From assembly GCF_003024515.2 (NCBI RefSeq), contig NZ_PYIX02000001.1, positions 124,001 to 188,000 of the forward strand: 64,000 nt of DNA, in the 5' to 3' direction. The position numbers and the translations under genes are program-made. Numbering within the stretch: the first letter of the stretch is position 1; every line of letters starts with the position of its first letter. The notes beneath the pieces are model-generated. The model saw nothing but the letters and a program-made list of their open reading frames with translations, did not search any database and was not told the DNA's origin. Shown piece after piece: positions 35,993-44,835 of the stretch. The DNA comes from Acinetobacter sichuanensis (GTDB taxonomy: Bacteria > Pseudomonadota > Gammaproteobacteria > Pseudomonadales > Moraxellaceae).

Positions 35993-36056
35993 ATATAAAT
36001 ACCAACTACTAACACGCACAATTAAAAAATGTGCAACAAAAAATCATCGGAGCAAA

Positions 36057-37472
36057 ATGAGCATGGCGAACAAGGTCCTACAACTCATCCAAGAAAGTGG
36101 CGCAAAATGGGTCGATTTTCGCTTTACTGATACTAAGGGTAAAGAACAACACGTAACTTATCCTTCCGACAGTATTGATGAAGATACTTTTGAAGACGGT
36201 AAAATGTTTGACGGTTCTTCAATTGCTGGTTGGAAAGGCATTGAAGCATCAGATATGATTCTGCGTCCAGATGCTAATTCAGCTTTCCTTGACCCATTCT
36301 TTGCTGAAGCGACTGTTGTAGTAACTTGTGATGTCATTGAGCCATCTACAGGTCAAGGTTATGAACGTGACCCTCGTTCAATTGCTCGTCGTGCTGAAGA
36401 ATATTTAAAATCTACAGGCATTGGTGATACTGCATTCTTTGGTCCTGAACCAGAATTTTTTGTATTTGACGAAGTGAAATGGGACATTGATATGTCTGGC
36501 GCTCGTCATACATTGATTGCTGAAGAAGCTGCTTGGTCAACTGGTAAAGACTACGAAGCAGGTAACTCTGGTCATCGTCCACGTGTGAAAGGTGGTTATT
36601 TCCCAGTTCCTCCTGTTGATTCTTCACAAGATATGCGTGCTGAAATGTGTGCACGTATTGAAGATATCATGGGACCTGGTCGTGTAGAAGTACATCATCA
36701 CGAAGTTGCATCTTGCCAATTAGAAATTGGTGTAAGTTTCAACACTTTAGTTCGCAAAGCAGACGAAGTACAACAGTTCAAATATGCAGTTTGGAACGTT
36801 GCTCACCAATTTGCAAAAACAGCAACCTTTATGCCTAAACCGATGGTAGGTGATAACGGTTCTGGTATGCATGTTCACGTATCTATCTCTAAAGATGGTA
36901 AGAACTTGTTCGCTGGTGATGAATATGCAGGTTTGTCAGAAATGGCACTTTACTTCATCGGTGGTGTAATCAAACATGCGCGTTCTTTAAATGCGATCAC
37001 AAACCCTTCTACAAACTCGTATAAGCGTTTAGTGCCACATTTTGAAGCACCAATTATGCTTGCTTACTCAGCACGTAACCGTTCAGCTTCTATCCGTATT
37101 CCATACGTTTCAAGCCCTAAAGGTAAACGTATTGAAGCACGTTTCCCAGATCCAATGATGAACCCGTACTTAGGTTTTGCTGCATTGTTAATGGCAGGTC
37201 TTGACGGTATTCAAAACAAGATCCACCCAGGTGAAGCTGCTGATAAGAACTTGTATGATCTTCCTCCTGAAGAAGAAGCAAAAATCCCAACAGTTGCACA
37301 TAGCTTAGATATGGCACTTGAAGCGCTTGAAGCTGACCATGACTACCTATTAAAAGGTGGTGTATTCACTAAAGATATGCTTGATGCGTATATCGAACTT
37401 AAAACTGAAGAAGTTCGTCGTTTAAATACAACAACTCACCCAGTTGAATTTGATATGTACTACAGCTTGTAA
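36057..37472 (+). CDS. glnA: Glutamine synthetase, type I
   Basis: 471 residues from this ATG, or 469 from the ATG two codons later (36063), the exact E. coli length; both follow GGAG. An earlier in-frame start at 35988 overlaps the sigma-54 promoter and is rejected. The enzyme makes glutamine from glutamate, ammonia and ATP as a dodecamer. Visible: [20 protein letters not shown] (metal), [36 protein letters not shown], and the adenylylation tyrosine in NLYDLPPEE (about 398). Nitrogen control through RpoN and NtrC is strongly suggested by the upstream sites. Confidence 0.97.
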   Translation: MSMANKVLQLIQESGAKWVDFRFTDTKGKEQHVTYPSDSIDEDTFEDGKMFDGSSIAGWKGIEASDMILRPDANSAFLDPFFAEATVVVTCDVIEPSTGQGYERDPRSIARRAEEYLKSTGIGDTAFFGPEPEFFVFDEVKWDIDMSGARHTLIAEEAAWSTGKDYEAGNSGHRPRVKGGYFPVPPVDSSQDMRAEMCARIEDIMGPGRVEVHHHEVASCQLEIGVSFNTLVRKADEVQQFKYAVWNVAHQFAKTATFMPKPMVGDNGSGMHVHVSISKDGKNLFAGDEYAGLSEMALYFIGGVIKHARSLNAITNPSTNSYKRLVPHFEAPIMLAYSARNRSASIRIPYVSSPKGKRIEARFPDPMMNPYLGFAALLMAGLDGIQNKIHPGEAADKNLYDLPPEEEAKIPTVAHSLDMALEALEADHDYLLKGGVFTKDMLDAYIELKTEEVRRLNTTTHPVEFDMYYSL

Positions 37473-37494
37473 TTCTTTTGAGAATTTAGCTGTA

Positions 37495-37523
37495 AAAAAG
37501 ACCCGCCTTGTGCGGGTTTTTTT
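37495..37523 (+). terminator. Terminator of glnA
   Basis: ACCCGC and GCGGGT pair around a 5-base loop, with A-run before and seven T after; 22 bases past the stop. Confidence 0.92.
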
Positions 37524-37559
37524 GTATGATAGCTTTATATCAAGCATTGATTTATTTAT

Positions 37560-37835
37560 ATGGCACAACGTAAAAAACACACAGGATTTTTCCCGTGGAA
37601 TGATTGTAAAGATCATGAAAAAGGCTTTAAGTTAAATTTTTCTGAAGTGACTTATTTTGAAGTTGGACGTACAGTTGAAGGTTATAAGCAGGCTGAATTT
37701 GTTGCTTTAAGAAATCCTGAACTTGCTTTAGATTTTGATTATCCAAAAAGTTTTTATATCAGTGCTGAAGGTTTAATATTGGTAAAAACCCCTCAAGGTA
37801 AGTTTGAAGTGATTGCTAAAACAGATCATGCTTAA
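37560..37835 (+). CDS. Small hypothetical protein between glnA and xerC
   Basis: 91 residues, soluble, no signal peptide. It begins MAQRKKHTGFFPWND and has alternating short strands (YISAEGLILVKTPQGKFEVIAK) that suggest a small beta domain. I do not recognise a family. It lies 103 bases ahead of xerC in the same direction and behind the glnA terminator, so it may share a transcript with xerC. Confidence 0.65.
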   Translation: MAQRKKHTGFFPWNDCKDHEKGFKLNFSEVTYFEVGRTVEGYKQAEFVALRNPELALDFDYPKSFYISAEGLILVKTPQGKFEVIAKTDHA

Positions 37836-37938
37836 TTCAATCAAAATTGATCTAAAAAATTAATTAAATAATGGGTATTGCCCTGAGGGATAGAATTTTT
37901 TGTTACACTAGCTCAGGTTTAATTTTACGGAATCACTT

Positions 37939-38856
37939 ATGCAATATGGAGCAATGCAACTGCTTTCGATGTGGATTAAAGACCGTAAAATTCAAAATCA
38001 GTCAGAAAATACCCTTGATGCTTATTTTCGTGATGTTTCTAGTTTTATAGATTTTTGTTATACCCGAAATATTGAGTTAAATCATGTCGAAGCGTCAGAT
38101 TTACGTGAATATTTAGCTTATAAGGTTGAAAAAGATCAGCTTGGTTCAACGAGTTTGCAGCGTCATCTCAGCTCAATTCGGCAGTTTATGAAATGGGCAA
38201 AGCAAAATCATTTTTTGGCAATCAACCCTGCTGATGATTTGCAATTAAAGCGCCAACCACGACCTTTACCGGGCATGATTGATGTTGAAACTGTGAATCA
38301 AATTTTAGATCAGCCAGCACCTAAAAAGCCAATAGAACAGCAGTTATGGTATAGAGATAAAGCAATCTTAGAATTATTGTATTCAAGTGGCTTGCGTTTA
38401 GCAGAAGTACAGGGGCTAAATATTCGTGATATTGATTTTAATCGTCAATTGTTGCGCATCACAGGTAAGGGAAATAAAACGCGTATTGTACCTTTTGGTC
38501 GTAAAGCAAAAGAAAGTTTGATTCAATGGTTGCAAATCTATCGAATTTGGCAGGGTGAATTTAGCCCTGATGCACCTGTTTTTATTAGTCAGCAAGGTCA
38601 TCGTATCACCCCACGACAGATTGAAAATCGGGTTAAATATCAGGCACAAAGAGCAAATGTAAATGTTGATTTGCATCCACATTTACTAAGACATTGTTTT
38701 GCGAGTCATATGTTATCAAATAGTGGTGATTTGCGTGCAGTGCAGGAAATGTTAGGGCATAGTAATTTAACAACGACACAAATTTATACACACATCGATT
38801 TTGATCGATTAGCACAAGTGTATGATCAAGCACATCCAAGAGCGATGAAAAAGTAG
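37939..38856 (+). CDS. xerC: Tyrosine recombinase XerC
   Basis: 305 residues. The N-terminal SAM-like domain (SENTLDAYFRDVSSFIDFC) is followed by the catalytic domain: arginine in YSSGLRLAEVQGL, lysine in GKGNKTRIVPFG, HLLRHCFASHML with the HxxR pair, LGHSNLTTTQIYTHIDF with histidine and the tyrosine nucleophile. The stretch SGDLRAVQEMLGHSNL and the end VYDQAHPRAMKK are XerC-specific. With XerD it resolves chromosome dimers at dif. It is the housekeeping enzyme; no attachment sites or mobile genes lie nearby. Confidence 0.94.
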   Translation: MQYGAMQLLSMWIKDRKIQNQSENTLDAYFRDVSSFIDFCYTRNIELNHVEASDLREYLAYKVEKDQLGSTSLQRHLSSIRQFMKWAKQNHFLAINPADDLQLKRQPRPLPGMIDVETVNQILDQPAPKKPIEQQLWYRDKAILELLYSSGLRLAEVQGLNIRDIDFNRQLLRITGKGNKTRIVPFGRKAKESLIQWLQIYRIWQGEFSPDAPVFISQQGHRITPRQIENRVKYQAQRANVNVDLHPHLLRHCFASHMLSNSGDLRAVQEMLGHSNLTTTQIYTHIDFDRLAQVYDQAHPRAMKK

Positions 38857-38951
38857 CAAATTAAACGCAATTTACTGATCAAAATGACATTGTTTGCGGA
38901 AATAAAACGATTTATATTTATTTTTCTTCAATAATATGAAAATTTCTAACA

Positions 38952-39326
38952 ATGATTAAAAAAATTATCCTGTCATTATTGTTGCTACAATCTACAGCAA
39001 TTTTTGCAAAAACTGTACAATTAGATGAATTATATCAACGTTATAGTGAAGCAGATTATTCCTCTTTAGAGTTGGCAGAATACAATACAGAAGTTGATTT
39101 TCAAGCTATTGTTTCTGCTTTAGACGAAAATATAGAGGGTGGTGTTTTACTTGAAGTTGCAGGTTTAAAAGATCCAGCGACTGCTTTAGCACGTGTTGTA
39201 CCTGTAGATACTGCTGCTGCGCAATTTTCTCAGTTGCAAGAAGGGCAAAAAGTACATCTAAAATGTACAGTTGAAATGGCAAGTGGTTCAGAGTACCTTT
39301 CTTTGGGTGAATGTGCTGTAAAATAA
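38952..39326 (+). CDS. Small periplasmic OB-fold-like protein
   Basis: 124 residues: a signal peptide (cut after AIFA), then a domain with VLLEVAGLKDPATALARV, then EGQKVHLKCTVEMASGSEYLSLGECAV. The pattern 'GQKVhhKCth...hhLxxC' is that of the tRNA_anti-like OB fold found in small exported proteins. Two cysteines could form a disulfide. The role is unknown. Confidence 0.65.
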   Translation: MIKKIILSLLLLQSTAIFAKTVQLDELYQRYSEADYSSLELAEYNTEVDFQAIVSALDENIEGGVLLEVAGLKDPATALARVVPVDTAAAQFSQLQEGQKVHLKCTVEMASGSEYLSLGECAVK

Positions 39327-39515
39327 TCGAAAATTTGTCAATGCTTGCTATAAAAGTACACTTGGTTGCAAATCTTTTATAAAAAGTCATCAAAAAAAGC
39401 CGAAAGAATAATTGTTTTTCAAAGCACTCTTGTATATGTTTTAAGCACAATGAGTAATTTAATTAATTCTTTTTCATTTCTGAAAAATTATGTCTGACAT
39501 GTACTGGGTAATAAC

Positions 39516-39890
39516 ATGATTCCTGAGCTTGAGCAAAAATATCAACAATTGACTGAAGCGCAAAAAGAAATTTTTAGAGGCTATGGGTTAAGACAAGTGA
39601 AACATTTTGTTGAACTTAGTTTGCCCAAAATTGAGGCAACTTTACCACAACAAGGAAAAGTACTTGGTATTAATGCTGAAGGTAAAGTGCAAGCAATGAA
39701 TACTGAAACACAACAAGTTTATTTGTGGATTTCAGATCAACAATGGCAAGCTGCAAAAACGAAGTCTAGTCATGTCGATTTAAAAGAAGACTTTTTGGCT
39801 GTGTGGGAAATATTTGATTTACAACATCAAGATCTAATCTCACTGAGCCATATTCACCGCGATTTTTTAGAAAATAACCCTATAAATTAA
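39516..39890 (+). CDS. Hypothetical protein, 124 residues
   Basis: A soluble protein with a helical N-terminus (MIPELEQKYQQLTEAQKEIFRGYGLRQVKHFVEL) and a short beta region that mentions no known motif. It has no signal peptide. Its 3' end faces a convergent GNAT gene 13 bases away. I cannot assign a family. Confidence 0.6.
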   Translation: MIPELEQKYQQLTEAQKEIFRGYGLRQVKHFVELSLPKIEATLPQQGKVLGINAEGKVQAMNTETQQVYLWISDQQWQAAKTKSSHVDLKEDFLAVWEIFDLQHQDLISLSHIHRDFLENNPIN

Positions 39891-39903
39891 GTGAGCTTTG
39901 TTT

Positions 39904-40500
39904 TTATAAGTTTTTAATTTTAATGTAAAATTCATTTAATTTTTGTGTGTTTAGTCTAAATTGACCTTGAGTTATTTCATACAGAACATGTTGAGATAAT
40001 GGGTGATTTTCCATTAAGTTGGGATGATTAAATGTCTGAATATAATTCATCTTTAGCCTTTGCATTACTTTTGTAGAGGCTAAATTTACACATGCTGTAA
40101 AAGATACAATTTTTGTTAATTTTAAATATTCAAAAGCAAATAATAAACACGCATAAGCAGCTTCAGTTGCATAGCCCTGATGCCAATGCTTTTGGTCTAG
40201 ACGCCAGCCAATTTCAACGCAAGGTAAAAATAGAAACTGCTCAGGTTGAGAATGTAAGCCAACAAACCCGATGAATTGTTGAGTTGCTTTTAATTCAACT
40301 GCCCAAAATCCCCATTGATTTTGTTCGATTAAATTGTGAAAACGAGTAGCTAATAGGTCACTTTCTTCACATGATAAGCAATGAGGAAAATACTGCATTA
40401 CTTGGGAGTTGGCATTAAGTTGAGCAAATTTTGCAAAATCAGAGTCTTGCCATTGTCGTAAAATTAAACGTGATGTTTCAAGTTGATAGTGGGGCATCAT
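39904..40500 (-). CDS. RimJ/RimL-type GNAT acetyltransferase
   Basis: 198 residues. YQLETSRLILRQWQDSDFAKFAQL is the usual opening of the RimJ/RimL group, and GFVGLHSQPE, IGWRLDQKHWHQGYATEAA and ASTKVMQRLKM supply the acetyl-CoA site and later motifs. It should acetylate an N-terminus or a small molecule. Two adjacent ATGs serve as possible starts. Stands alone. Confidence 0.82.
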   Translation of the reverse strand: MMPHYQLETSRLILRQWQDSDFAKFAQLNANSQVMQYFPHCLSCEESDLLATRFHNLIEQNQWGFWAVELKATQQFIGFVGLHSQPEQFLFLPCVEIGWRLDQKHWHQGYATEAAYACLLFAFEYLKLTKIVSFTACVNLASTKVMQRLKMNYIQTFNHPNLMENHPLSQHVLYEITQGQFRLNTQKLNEFYIKIKNL

Positions 40501-41037
40501 GTACCTATATTTTTTAAGGAAATAGTGTGCAAAATATTGTTGATCAAAATAGCTTGATTTTCATTCAATTTCTTTTTTAGAGTTGAGTTTATAAAATAAT
40601 CATTTCTAGGGTGAATTTTATTCATAAATAGCATCATATTTTGTTGTTTATCCGAAAGATTGTAAGATTATGACCATAAAGTTGTGACTAAACGTAAAAA
40701 AAATAGAGAAAAAAAGCTGATTTTTCGGCTTTATATCTTAAATGACATTTTTTGATATAGAGCATCAGTAAATTTTAGGAAAATTTTTTTTGATGAATTA
40801 ATCGGTTTTTTATCTTAGATTGACAGTGGTTTTTAGGTGTAATTTGATATTAAACTTTAAAAATCAATGTTTAAAATTTTAATAAATAATAGGCAAAACA
40901 AAGTGAATTGTGCAAAAAAAATATTTTTGAACTGTACGTTCAACTATTTTTACGCTTTTTTACAACACTTTGATGAATTGTGACTTGACCGAAATGCCAA
41001 TCACATTGCAAGATAGGACACCTAAATAATTTTAAAT
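40501..41037. other. AT-rich intergenic region upstream of etfB
   Basis: Over 530 bases without a plausible gene between the GNAT gene and etfBA. I see many A/T runs but no tRNA, riboswitch or repeat. The etfBA promoter should lie near its right end. Confidence 0.5.
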
Positions 41038-41058
41038 GAAGCGTTATTATAACACTTC
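41038..41058 (+). promoter_or_regulatory. Inverted repeat, possible operator of etfBA
   Basis: GAAG-N-GTTAT and ATAAC-N-CTTC form a 21-base near-perfect palindrome around a central T, 37 bases before the etfB start codon. The position fits a repressor or activator site overlapping the promoter. Confidence 0.45.
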
Positions 41059-41094
41059 TTAATTTTCACTTTTGCTAAAACAGCCGAGGATTAC

Positions 41095-41847
41095 ATGAAG
41101 GCTCTTGTTGCTGTAAAACGTGTGGTTGATGCCAACGTTAAAGTTCGTGTTAAACCGGACAATAGTGGGGTAGACCTTACTAACGTTAAAATGTCGATCA
41201 ACCCTTTCGATGAGATCGCAGTGGAAGAAGCGGTTCGCTTAAAAGAAAAAGGAACTGTTTCAGAAATCGTCGTTGTTTCTATTGGTCCTAAAGAAGCGCA
41301 AGAACAAATTCGTTCTGCTATGGCGCTTGGTGCAGACCGCGGTATCTTGGTTGAAGCTGATGACAGCCAACTAGGTGCTTTAGAAGTTGCTAAAATCTTA
41401 AAAGGTGTTGTTGAACAAGAACAACCACAATTAATCCTTTTAGGTAAACAAGCAATTGATGACGACTCAAACCAAGTGGGTCAGATGTTGGGCGCTTTAT
41501 TAGGTTCAGGTCAAGGTACATTTGCTTCTGAAGTTAAAGTTGAAGGCGATAAAGTACAAGTTACTCGTGAAGTGGACGGCGGTTTACAAACTGTTGAACT
41601 TGCACTTCCTGCAATTATTACGACTGACTTACGTTTGAATGAGCCACGTTATGCTGCGCTTCCAAACATTATGAAAGCACGTAAAAAACCGCTTGATACT
41701 AAATCTCCTGCAGATTATGGCGTTACAGCGACTTCTAAGCTTAAAACAGTTAAAGTTGAACCACCTGCTGAACGTAAAGCAGGCGTACAAGTGAAATCTG
41801 TAGATGAGCTTGTTGAAAAACTTAAAAATGAAGCGAAAGTGATCTAA
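41095..41847 (+). CDS. etfB: Electron transfer flavoprotein subunit beta
   Basis: 250 residues. ETF accepts electrons from acyl-CoA and other dehydrogenases and passes them to ETF-ubiquinone oxidoreductase. The subunit binds AMP; characteristic are [22 protein letters not shown] at the start, [18 protein letters not shown], the AMP-binding [16 protein letters not shown], and the C-terminal [22 protein letters not shown] recognition loop. GAGGA precedes the ATG. etfA follows after 17 bases. It fits the beta-oxidation genes later in this window. Confidence 0.96.
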   Translation: MKALVAVKRVVDANVKVRVKPDNSGVDLTNVKMSINPFDEIAVEEAVRLKEKGTVSEIVVVSIGPKEAQEQIRSAMALGADRGILVEADDSQLGALEVAKILKGVVEQEQPQLILLGKQAIDDDSNQVGQMLGALLGSGQGTFASEVKVEGDKVQVTREVDGGLQTVELALPAIITTDLRLNEPRYAALPNIMKARKKPLDTKSPADYGVTATSKLKTVKVEPPAERKAGVQVKSVDELVEKLKNEAKVI

Positions 41848-41864
41848 TACAGAAGGATAAAATC

Positions 41865-42797
41865 ATGAGTATTTTAGTTATCGCTGAGCACGACAATAAA
41901 GCACTGAACGGTGCAACATTAAACGTTGTAGCTGCTGCTCAGAAAATCGGTGGTGATATCACTGTATTGGTTGCTGGTTCTGGCGCTCAAGCAGTTGCTG
42001 ATGCAGCTGCTAAAGTTGCAGGCGTAAGCAAAGTTTTACTTGCTGATGATGCTGCTTATGCAAATCAATTGGCTGAAAATGTTGCTAAACTAGTTGCAGA
42101 ATTGGGTAAAGGTTATACACATATCCTTGCTGCTTCTACAACAACAGGTAAGAACATTCTGCCACGTGCTGCTGCGCTACTTGATTCAAGCATGATCACT
42201 GATGTGATCGCGGTTGAAGGTCCTAAAACTTTCAAACGTCCAATCTATGCGGGTAACGCGATTGCAACTGTAGAATCAGCTGAGTCTGTAGTGCTTGCAA
42301 CTGTTCGTGGTACTGCATTTGATCCAGTTGCTGCTGAAGGTGGTTCTGTTGCGGTTGAAGCTGTCGCTGCAACAGGTGATGCGGGTATTTCTAAGTTCGT
42401 TTCTGAAGAAATCGTGAAATCTGAACGTCCAGAATTAACAGCTGCACGTATCGTTGTATCTGGTGGTCGTGGTGTAGGTTCTGGTGAGAACTATCACAAA
42501 GTACTTGATCCACTAGCTGACAAGCTTGGTGCTGCTCAAGGTGCTTCACGTGCTGCGGTTGATGCTGGTTTCGTTCCTAACGATATGCAAGTTGGTCAAA
42601 CAGGTAAAATCGTTGCACCTGACCTATACATCGCTGTCGGTATTTCTGGTGCGATTCAGCACTTGGCTGGTATGAAAGATTCTAAAGTGATCGTTGCGAT
42701 CAACAAAGATGAAGAAGCGCCAATCAATGCTGTAGCTGACTACTGGTTAGTGGGTGATTTGAATACTGTTGTTCCAGAATTGGTTTCTAAAATCTAA
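41865..42797 (+). CDS. etfA: Electron transfer flavoprotein subunit alpha
   Basis: 310 residues; holds the FAD of the ETF heterodimer. Domain I (1-190) includes THILAASTTTGKNILPRAAA; domain II has VVSGGRGVGSGENYHK, GASRAAVDAGFVPNDMQVGQTGK, and the closing AVGISGAIQHLAGMKDSK, all FAD-binding signatures. Second gene of etfBA, followed by a strong terminator. Confidence 0.96.
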   Translation: MSILVIAEHDNKALNGATLNVVAAAQKIGGDITVLVAGSGAQAVADAAAKVAGVSKVLLADDAAYANQLAENVAKLVAELGKGYTHILAASTTTGKNILPRAAALLDSSMITDVIAVEGPKTFKRPIYAGNAIATVESAESVVLATVRGTAFDPVAAEGGSVAVEAVAATGDAGISKFVSEEIVKSERPELTAARIVVSGGRGVGSGENYHKVLDPLADKLGAAQGASRAAVDAGFVPNDMQVGQTGKIVAPDLYIAVGISGAIQHLAGMKDSKVIVAINKDEEAPINAVADYWLVGDLNTVVPELVSKI

Positions 42798-42815
42798 TTC
42801 TGAAACTTAAGTTTC

Positions 42816-42850
42816 AAAAAGCACGCTTAAGAAATTAAGGGTGCTTTTTT
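42816..42850 (+). terminator. Terminator of etfBA
   Basis: AAAAAGCAC-CTTAA pairs with TTAAG-GTGCTTTTT around 4 bases, with a T-run. A 16-base perfect palindrome (TGAAACTTAAGTTTCA) lies directly before it at 42801-42816. Confidence 0.9.
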
Positions 42851-43036
42851 TAGTGGAAAATATTTTTAAGTTTTAAATAAAATATTTAACGTGACTTTAA
42901 AGAGCCATTTATGTTGGCATAGATAAAAAGATTAACTTTCAAATATTTTTAGGAATTCTTTAAATAAAAAGTACGAAGAAAAATTATATGAATAGTGATT
43001 TATTTTTATAGATGTTCAACTTTAATCATTGATTTA

Positions 43037-43128
43037 TTTTAAAAATAACAATTGTATTTTATTAAGTGCGCAGTAATATGATGCTTACTTCTAGTGATGA
43101 AGATTAATAATTCTTAATAGGATATAAG
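43037..43128 (+). repeat. Upstream region shared by the two DUF2147 genes, copy 1
   Basis: About 92 bases before the start codon are nearly the same as the 93 bases before the second DUF2147 gene, from TTTTAAAAATAACAATTG to the ribosome site AATAGGA. Such conservation in non-coding sequence implies a shared promoter or regulator site and a recent tandem duplication. Confidence 0.85.
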
Positions 43129-43623
43129 ATGAAGGTCAATATTTTAAAAAAAATTGGATTGATGATTTTTGTGGGAATGGGGTATTTAGCACATGTGCAT
43201 GCAGCAAGTCCATTAGAAGGGTATTGGAAAAGTGTAGATGATCGTACTGGGGAGGATTTATCTATTATTGAAGTAAAAAAAATGCCTGATGGAACATATG
43301 GTGGTGTGATTTTACATCGTTTTGCTCCACCTGGAGGTGTTGTATTGACGCATTGTACAAAATGCCCTGAACCTTATAAAAATAAACCTTTGGTGGGTAT
43401 GCAGATTTTATCTGGTTTTGTTGAGGATCCTAGTAAACCTAATAGTTTTATTCATGGGAAGTTGTTAGAGCCAAAAAGTGGCAAAATTTTTGAAGGAAAA
43501 GGGGTACTTATTTCAGATGGTCGGCGTTTTCGTTTGAGGGGATATGTGGGGGTGTCAATTTTAGGGCGAACTCATGTTTGGTTGAAGGTGAACGATCCTA
43601 AGGCTGAAATTAATAAGAAATAA
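43129..43623 (+). CDS. DUF2147 family exported protein, copy 1
   Basis: 164 residues. A signal peptide (cut about HVHA) leads to the DUF2147 domain: SPLEGYWKSVDDRTGEDLSIIEV, GTYGGVILHRFAPPGG, the two-cysteine THCTKCPEPYKNKPLVGMQIL, and GRRFRLRGYVGVSILGRTHVW. The family is a periplasmic lipocalin-like beta fold of unknown ligand. Close paralogue of the next gene. Confidence 0.88.
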   Translation: MKVNILKKIGLMIFVGMGYLAHVHAASPLEGYWKSVDDRTGEDLSIIEVKKMPDGTYGGVILHRFAPPGGVVLTHCTKCPEPYKNKPLVGMQILSGFVEDPSKPNSFIHGKLLEPKSGKIFEGKGVLISDGRRFRLRGYVGVSILGRTHVWLKVNDPKAEINKK

Positions 43624-43649
43624 AAGAAATATAAAATTACATTAGAATA

Positions 43650-43692
43650 ACCCCTTAAATTATGTGAATTATAATGATTTAAGGGGTGTTTT
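43650..43692 (+). terminator. Terminator after DUF2147 copy 1
   Basis: ACCCCTTAAAT pairs perfectly with ATTTAAGGGGT around a 16-base loop, followed by a short T-run. Confidence 0.75.
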
Positions 43693-43859
43693 TAAGGCAG
43701 TTATTTAACAAGTCAGTAAATAAAAATTTTTGTCCTCAATTAAATCTATGAATTTATTTTATTAAAAAATTAAAGAAATATAGCCTTTTCATAATATCGA
43801 GATAAATTTTAAATGAATATTAATTTATTTTTTTAAATTTGATAAATACTCAGCATAAC

Positions 43860-43952
43860 TTTTAAAAATAACAATTGTATTTTATTAAGCGCGAAGTAAT
43901 ATAAAGTTTACTTCTGGTAAGGAAGAATAATTAATTCTTAATAGGACATAAG
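43860..43952 (+). repeat. Upstream region shared by the two DUF2147 genes, copy 2
   Basis: Matches 43037-43128 with a few substitutions. The remaining part of the gap (43693-43859) is AT-rich, and I see nothing else in it. Confidence 0.85.
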
Positions 43953-44441
43953 ATGAAAATTAATATTTTAAAAAAAATTGGATTGATTGCTTTAATTGGA
44001 ATGGGGTGTCTGACAAATATATATGCAAGTCCATTGACAGGATATTGGAAAAGTGTAGATGATCGGACGGGAGAAGCATTATCGATTATTGAAATTAAAA
44101 AATTAGAAGATGGAACTTATGGTGGTTTTATTGTCCATCGTTTTGCGGCGCCAGGTGGGGTGGCATTAACGAATTGTACAAAATGCCCTGAACCTTATAA
44201 AAATAAGCCTTTATTAGGTATGCAGATTTTATCAGGCTTTATTGAAGACCCTAAAAAAGAAAATCATTTTATTCATGGTAAGGTTTTAGAAGCAAAAAGC
44301 GGTAAAATTTTTGAAGGAAAAGGGCAGTTAACAACAGATGGGCGGCGTTTTCGCTTGAGAGGATTTGTGGGAGTGTCGATGTTGGGGCGTACACAGGTTT
44401 GGGTTAAAGTGAATGATCCACAAGCAGAAATTAATAAATAA
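43953..44441 (+). CDS. DUF2147 family exported protein, copy 2
   Basis: 162 residues with the same signal peptide layout and domain as copy 1 (SPLTGYWKSVDDRTGEALSIIEI, TNCTKCPEPYKNKPLLGMQIL, GRRFRLRGFVGVSMLGRTQVW). Roughly three quarters of residues are identical by eye. The two genes each keep their own promoter region and terminator, so they are a tandem duplication of a whole unit and not one operon. Confidence 0.88.
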   Translation: MKINILKKIGLIALIGMGCLTNIYASPLTGYWKSVDDRTGEALSIIEIKKLEDGTYGGFIVHRFAAPGGVALTNCTKCPEPYKNKPLLGMQILSGFIEDPKKENHFIHGKVLEAKSGKIFEGKGQLTTDGRRFRLRGFVGVSMLGRTQVWVKVNDPQAEINK

Positions 44442-44460
44442 AAAAGAAAAAAGTTTATAT

Positions 44461-44488
44461 CCTCCAAATTACGTAATTTGGAGGTTTT
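44461..44488 (+). terminator. Terminator after DUF2147 copy 2
   Basis: A 24-base perfect palindrome (arms CCTCCAAATTAC and its complement) followed by four T. The rest of the gap up to gyrA is AT-rich. Confidence 0.8.
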
Positions 44489-44725
44489 CATTCTCAATTA
44501 TAGCGTGTGTCATCTTATTTTTTATGTGTAATAAATTCGAATATATATAAAATTTGTACAATTTCCATTCAGAAAACATAAGTTTTTAAACAGAGAAGAT
44601 GGCGTGATTGAGTAGGGCGAGGAATCAATATTTTATAACCAAAAATTGGTGAATAAATGCACGATTGGTTAATGAAATTTAACAGGATTTGCAGTCATTT
44701 AAAGTCACAAAATGTGAAGTATTTG

Positions 44726-44734
44726 TGCTATAAT
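44726..44734 (+). promoter_or_regulatory. Extended -10 promoter of gyrA
   Basis: TGCTATAAT is a perfect extended -10 (TGN plus TATAAT), about 100 bases before the gyrA start. No strong -35 is needed for this class; TCACAA lies about 18 bases upstream. Confidence 0.6.
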
Positions 44735-44835
44735 TTTCGGCTGAATTTTAGATTTTGGCTTAAATTTTTTAGGTCAAATATTTGCAAGATTGATGATATA
44801 AATCGAGCATTTTTTGCTTGAAATAAGGAGTATGC

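Noticed and set aside
35988..36056. N-terminal extension of glnA
   Set aside because: It overlaps the sigma-54 promoter and precedes the predicted transcription start; the family begins at 36057 or 36063.
37939..38856. Phage or integron integrase
   Set aside because: C-terminal motifs are those of housekeeping XerC and no mobile genes or attachment sites are nearby.
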